NCBI GenBank assembly: GCA_934486705.1
Contig: CAKSQS010000060.1
Coordinates: 1-15,451, forward strand
DNA from: an uncultured Eubacteriales bacterium
GTDB lineage: Bacteria > Bacillota > Clostridia > Oscillospirales > Acutalibacteraceae
Direction of reading: 5' to 3'
DNA: 15,451 nucleotides
The notes beneath the pieces are model-generated. The model was not told the origin of the DNA. It ran no database searches and saw only the letters and a program-made list of their open reading frames with translations. Position numbers and translations under genes: made by a program. Each line of letters opens with the position of its first letter. Within the stretch, counting starts at the first letter, position 1. Shown here one piece after another: positions 12,872 through 15,451 of the stretch.

Positions 12872-15451
12872 TTACTTTCTGTAAGAATAATACTTTTTAA
12901 GAGAAATCAAATCCAAAATATCGGTTTTACCGTCATAATTTACATCGCTTTCGGGCTTAAGGTACTCCTGCCGCTGCATAAGAATGCCCTTACGGAGCAA
13001 AACCAAATCGTCCGCCATAACGCATCCATCGTAATTAAGGTCGCCTACAAGAGTATCAAAGTACGCCTTGTTTCCCAAATCCCTTACTCTGAAATCGGAA
13101 AATGAAAGGCCTGAACCGTTCACCGCAAATCCCACAAAGCCTTGCCTGTAATTTTTTCCTAAATAAAACTGAGTTTTAACGCATGCTCCGCCCGAATTTT
13201 TCGGAATTACGGTTACTGCGGCTTTATACCCCTCTATTCGCACTCTTATAATAAACTCGCCCGAATATAAGGCGGGAATTGCGCCGTTCCCGTCCGAAAT
13301 TTCGGTTTTCCTGCCGCATAAGCCTATTTTACCGTTTTTATATACAGCTATGCCGAAGCCCGTTTCAAGGCAGCTATAAGGGTTGTTAACTCCGAATAGA
13401 ATCGTCGGATAAACATTATCTGCTCCGCCGCTGTTTTTGCAGGTCACCTGCATTTCAAAGCTGCGGTATTTGTGCCCGTTATAAATTGCTGCGGCAACAG
13501 AAGCATCCGCTGCGGCAATTCCCGCCTGTGTCGCATTAAAAGCGCCGCTCATATCCGTTTCAGTCACAGAAAATATGTTTTCACCCTTATATGCGTTAAA
13601 CAGCGCGGAGGTCTGCTCAATATCCGAAAGGTCGGAATACACATCGGAAACGGTTTCGCCGCCGAGATCGGTAATTTTAAAATTCCAGAAACGGCAGTTC
13701 TGACCCGTTGAAGCAAAGCCGACATATCCGCCCTTATAGTCGTTGCCCAAATCATATGAATAAGAAAATTCCTTTCCCCATTCATACAGCGGTATTACCG
13801 TAACCGTCGCCTTGTGACCCGTAACCCTGATTTTAAGCGTATACGGATACCACGCAGCCTCAAAATATCCGCTTTCGGCGTCTTTGTGTTTAATCGGGTC
13901 GGACTGAACAACATAATCTCCGTTTACAACGCCTTTAAGAAAGGTTCTTCCCTCGTTGTATACCCCGGTTGCATAGCCGCCCTGACGATCGCCTACCCAA
14001 CACGTCGGGTTTTGCACGCCGAACACAAGCATTGGCCAGTAATAGCCCACATTGTTTTCCTTGCCGCTGCAATTTACCTGCATTTCAAAATTACGGTATT
14101 CTCTGTTTTTTAAAAGTGCGGTCGTTATATAATCGTCCTGCTGCCCGAAATAGTCGGAAATAACGGAGGTATCGAATATATGCGTGGCAATACCGTCAGC
14201 CAAAGTAAAGCGGCTGCCGAACGCAGTCTTATACAAACCGCTGTTTTTAGCGTCCGTACCGCAGTACACATTGAAAATTTCGTCGGCATTATCGGCGCTT
14301 GTAAAATTATAAGAAATGTCATTTAATACTTTACCGCCCAAATCGGTTACTGTCATTGAATAAATTCTGCTCACGCCCGTACCGAAAACAAAACCGATAT
14401 ATCCGCCTTTGTATTCCGCACCGAGAGTGCCTAAATCATATTGGTATGAATAAGGCTCAAGTCCGTCATCCTCAACGGTAACCGTAACCTTTTCGCCCTC
14501 AACACGCACTGTCAGATTGTACCAGGCGTCCCAAAGGCTGTAAAACTTTCCTTGCGCATTGTAATTTGCAGGATCGACACCTGAGACATCCGCACCGTAC
14601 AAATAGCTGTTTCCCTCGTTATAAAGTCCTACCGTATATCCGCCGCCGCTTGTGTTTATCCAAGCGGTCGGGTCTTGTACCCCGAATATCACACGCGGTA
14701 AAACCGCCCAGTTTTTATCAACGTTTATCATGCGCACTTTCAGCTCAAAGTCACGCATTTTCTTTGCCTTATACAGTGCCGAAGACACTACCTCGTTTTG
14801 CGCCGACCATACATCGTCGCAGCTGCCGAGCTCGGTGATTTTATGTATAACGCCGCCCTCTGTGGTTTCAAAGCGATCATCGAAATCGACCTTTGAAAGA
14901 CCGCTTGAAGATGCGTTTGAGCCGCCGTAAACATTTACCGAATTGCGTATATCGCTGCCGAATACGGTTACGCTTTCCGTTTTTTCCGTATAGGCGTCGT
15001 TATAATCGCTGACGCGCGAAAGGTTCGGGATATTATCCGACTCGGCATCCGAATATACGTTCAATTCGTACAGATAAAAAGCATTTTCCTGTGAAGAGGT
15101 GAAACTCTCAAAACGGATATAATGTGCGGATACGCCCGAAAGGTTCATATGCTCGATCATTCCTCCGCCGTTTGTTACCGAAGCCGCCGATTTCCATGAA
15201 GTACCGTCAGACGAGATTTTTACCGAATACGATTCAGGACCGATGCCTGCCCATTTAAGGAACAGGTCGCCTATTTTTTCTTCCTTTCCTAAATCAAGCG
15301 TTATAAAGCTCTGCATACCTGCGGTTATCCGCGCCGACGTATCGGCAAAGCCGTCTGTTGCAAGAGATATATCCGAAACGGAATTTGAGCTTATTGCAGC
15401 CGACGCCGCAAGGTCGCGGTTTTTAGCACCGTCCGCCGTAACCGTAATTTT
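12872..15451 (-). CDS. Dockerin-bearing extracellular modular protein with F5/8C and triple LamG-like modules, 5' end cut by window edge
   Basis: 859 residues are visible. The frame is open through base 15451, so the true start and any signal peptide or catalytic domain lie outside; the ATG at 15316 falls inside the F5/8C module and is not a start. Order: F5/8C (CBM32-like) module, a linker of about 30 residues, three repeats of a roughly 180-205 residue beta-rich module, then a type I dockerin (13048-12887) and the final SYRK before a TAA. Each repeat has an FGVQDP or FGVNNP loop, a VGLYNEG-like strand, a VTVTV strand, GGYIGF or GFVGF, and a closing DLGG/DLGN, like LamG/concanavalin-type sandwiches. 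No glycosidase catalytic domain is visible, so this part is for binding and attachment. Dockerins bind cohesins, so the protein probably joins a cellulosome-like or cohesin-bearing surface complex. Confidence 0.85.
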   Translation of the reverse strand, partial: KITVTADGAKNRDLAASAAISSNSVSDISLATDGFADTSARITAGMQSFITLDLGKEEKIGDLFLKWAGIGPESYSVKISSDGTSWKSAASVTNGGGMIEHMNLSGVSAHYIRFESFTSSQENAFYLYELNVYSDAESDNIPNLSRVSDYNDAYTEKTESVTVFGSDIRNSVNVYGGSNASSSGLSKVDFDDRFETTEGGVIHKITELGSCDDVWSAQNEVVSSALYKAKKMRDFELKVRMINVDKNWAVLPRVIFGVQDPTAWINTSGGGYTVGLYNEGNSYLYGADVSGVDPANYNAQGKFYSLWDAWYNLTVRVEGEKVTVTVEDDGLEPYSYQYDLGTLGAEYKGGYIGFVFGTGVSRIYSMTVTDLGGKVLNDISYNFTSADNADEIFNVYCGTDAKNSGLYKTAFGSRFTLADGIATHIFDTSVISDYFGQQDDYITTALLKNREYRNFEMQVNCSGKENNVGYYWPMLVFGVQNPTCWVGDRQGGYATGVYNEGRTFLKGVVNGDYVVQSDPIKHKDAESGYFEAAWYPYTLKIRVTGHKATVTVIPLYEWGKEFSYSYDLGNDYKGGYVGFASTGQNCRFWNFKITDLGGETVSDVYSDLSDIEQTSALFNAYKGENIFSVTETDMSGAFNATQAGIAAADASVAAAIYNGHKYRSFEMQVTCKNSGGADNVYPTILFGVNNPYSCLETGFGIAVYKNGKIGLCGRKTEISDGNGAIPALYSGEFIIRVRIEGYKAAVTVIPKNSGGACVKTQFYLGKNYRQGFVGFAVNGSGLSFSDFRVRDLGNKAYFDTLVGDLNYDGCVMADDLVLLRKGILMQRQEYLKPESDVNYDGKTDILDLISLKKYYSYRK
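12887..13048 (-). other. Type I dockerin domain
   Basis: Two calcium-binding F-hand repeats. The first is GDLNYDGCVMADDLVLLRK, the second SDVNYDGKTDILDLISLKK, joined by a linker of about 15 residues. Positions 1, 3, 5 and 12 of each loop keep Asp/Asn ligands; position 9 is Met in the first repeat and Asp in the second. Dockerins bind cohesin modules on scaffoldins or the cell surface. The residues at positions 10 and 11, which often set cohesin specificity, are Ala-Asp versus Ile-Leu, so the two faces are not equivalent. Confidence 0.9.
13073..13606 (-). repeat. LamG-like module, copy 3
   Basis: The third and shortest copy, about 178 residues, begins ALFNAYKG and ends RVRDLGNK. It keeps YRSFEMQVTC, FGVNNP, VTVIPKN and GFVGFAVNG, but lacks part of the insert between the FGV loop and the KxTVTV strand seen in copies 1 and 2. 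It sits directly before the dockerin. Confidence 0.75.
13658..14278 (-). repeat. LamG-like module, copy 2
   Basis: About 207 residues from IFNVYCG to ITDLGG. Shared landmarks with copy 1 are the N-V-Y-x-G start, YRNFEMQV (MRDFELKV in copy 1), VFGVQNPTCW (IFGVQDPTAW), GVYNEG (GLYNEG), KATVTV (KVTVTV), YSYDLG (YQYDLG) and GGYVGF (GGYIGF). The match is clear at protein level; I see no near-identical DNA, so the duplication is old. Confidence 0.8.
14333..14941 (-). repeat. LamG-like module, copy 1
   Basis: About 203 residues from SVNVYGG to VTDLGGK, following the linker after the F5/8C module. It has FELKVRM, VIFGVQDPTAW, a glycine-rich turn, YTVGLYNEG, WYNLTVRVEG, VTVTV and GGYIGFVFG. The fold call (concanavalin/LamG-like) rests on the strand pattern, not on a search. 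Confidence 0.75.
15041..15451 (-). other. F5/8 type C (CBM32-like) module of the dockerin protein
   Basis: At least 137 residues, possibly starting slightly before the window. Motifs are NRDLAAS, LATDGFADTSARI, FITLDLGKEEKIGDLFLKW, YSVKISSDGTSW, ASVTNGGGM, AHYIRFE and YELNVYSD, following the F5/8C strand order. It resembles the module at 3643-4029 in the surface GH31, suggesting that both proteins are targeted to the same glycan. Confidence 0.82.

Noticed and set aside
12837..12874. Possible stem-loop terminator after the dockerin gene
   Set aside because: AAATGC and GCATTT can pair across about 24 bases, but the stem is short, AT-rich and followed by only a brief T stretch. Internal pairing is poor.
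14125..14322. Short minus-strand frame within the dockerin gene
   Set aside because: It is out of frame with the modular protein, whose repeats run uninterrupted through this region; there is no SD or recognisable domain.

Overview
The window is a stretch of one long carbohydrate-use operon, all of it on the minus strand, so transcription runs from base 15451 toward base 1. The host is most likely an anaerobic Clostridia-class Bacillota, plausibly Ruminococcus-like or another Oscillospiraceae. The reasons are a type I dockerin at the C-terminus of one secreted protein, good purine-rich Shine-Dalgarno sites, TTG and GTG starts, and a sugar-ABC permease pair with no dedicated ATPase nearby. This assignment is inferred from content; there is no rRNA or marker gene here.

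Layout in transcription order. (1) 15451-12872: 3' part of a gene for a modular extracellular protein: F5/8C (CBM32-like) module, three copies of a LamG/concanavalin-like module, then a dockerin. (2) 12809-10536: a large membrane-anchored or secreted protein resembling DUF5696, with a sandwich-plus-barrel look like a glycoside hydrolase. (3, 4) 10539-9661 and 9661-8729: the two sugar-ABC permeases. (5) 8712-6442: a cytoplasmic GH31. (6) 6426-3367: a surface GH31 with signal peptide, F5/8C module and C-terminal membrane anchor. (7) 3345-2716: a small SGNH esterase with all catalytic residues. (8) 2726-1635: a two-domain SGNH protein that lacks the usual catalytic Asp. (9) 1583-1: a two-domain GH3, cut by the window edge. 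Gaps are at most 62 bases and three junctions overlap (by 11, 4 and 1 bases), so the set is almost certainly co-transcribed and partly translationally coupled. No stretch longer than 300 bases lacks a gene. I see no convincing promoter, terminator, RNA gene, CRISPR array or mobile element.

How the parts may work together (inference): dockerin- and CBM-bearing proteins and the surface GH31 attack a glycan outside the cell. The permeases import oligosaccharides, with the binding protein and ATPase encoded elsewhere. The cytoplasmic GH31, the SGNH esterases and the GH3 then remove alpha-linked sugars, acyl (probably acetyl) groups and beta-linked sugars. The substrate cannot be read from sequence. 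An acetylated plant hemicellulose (xyloglucan- or xylan-like) and a host O-glycan both fit. The most unusual elements are the DUF5696-like protein coupled to the permeases, the GH31 pair with an atypical strand-3 motif, and the triple-module dockerin protein.
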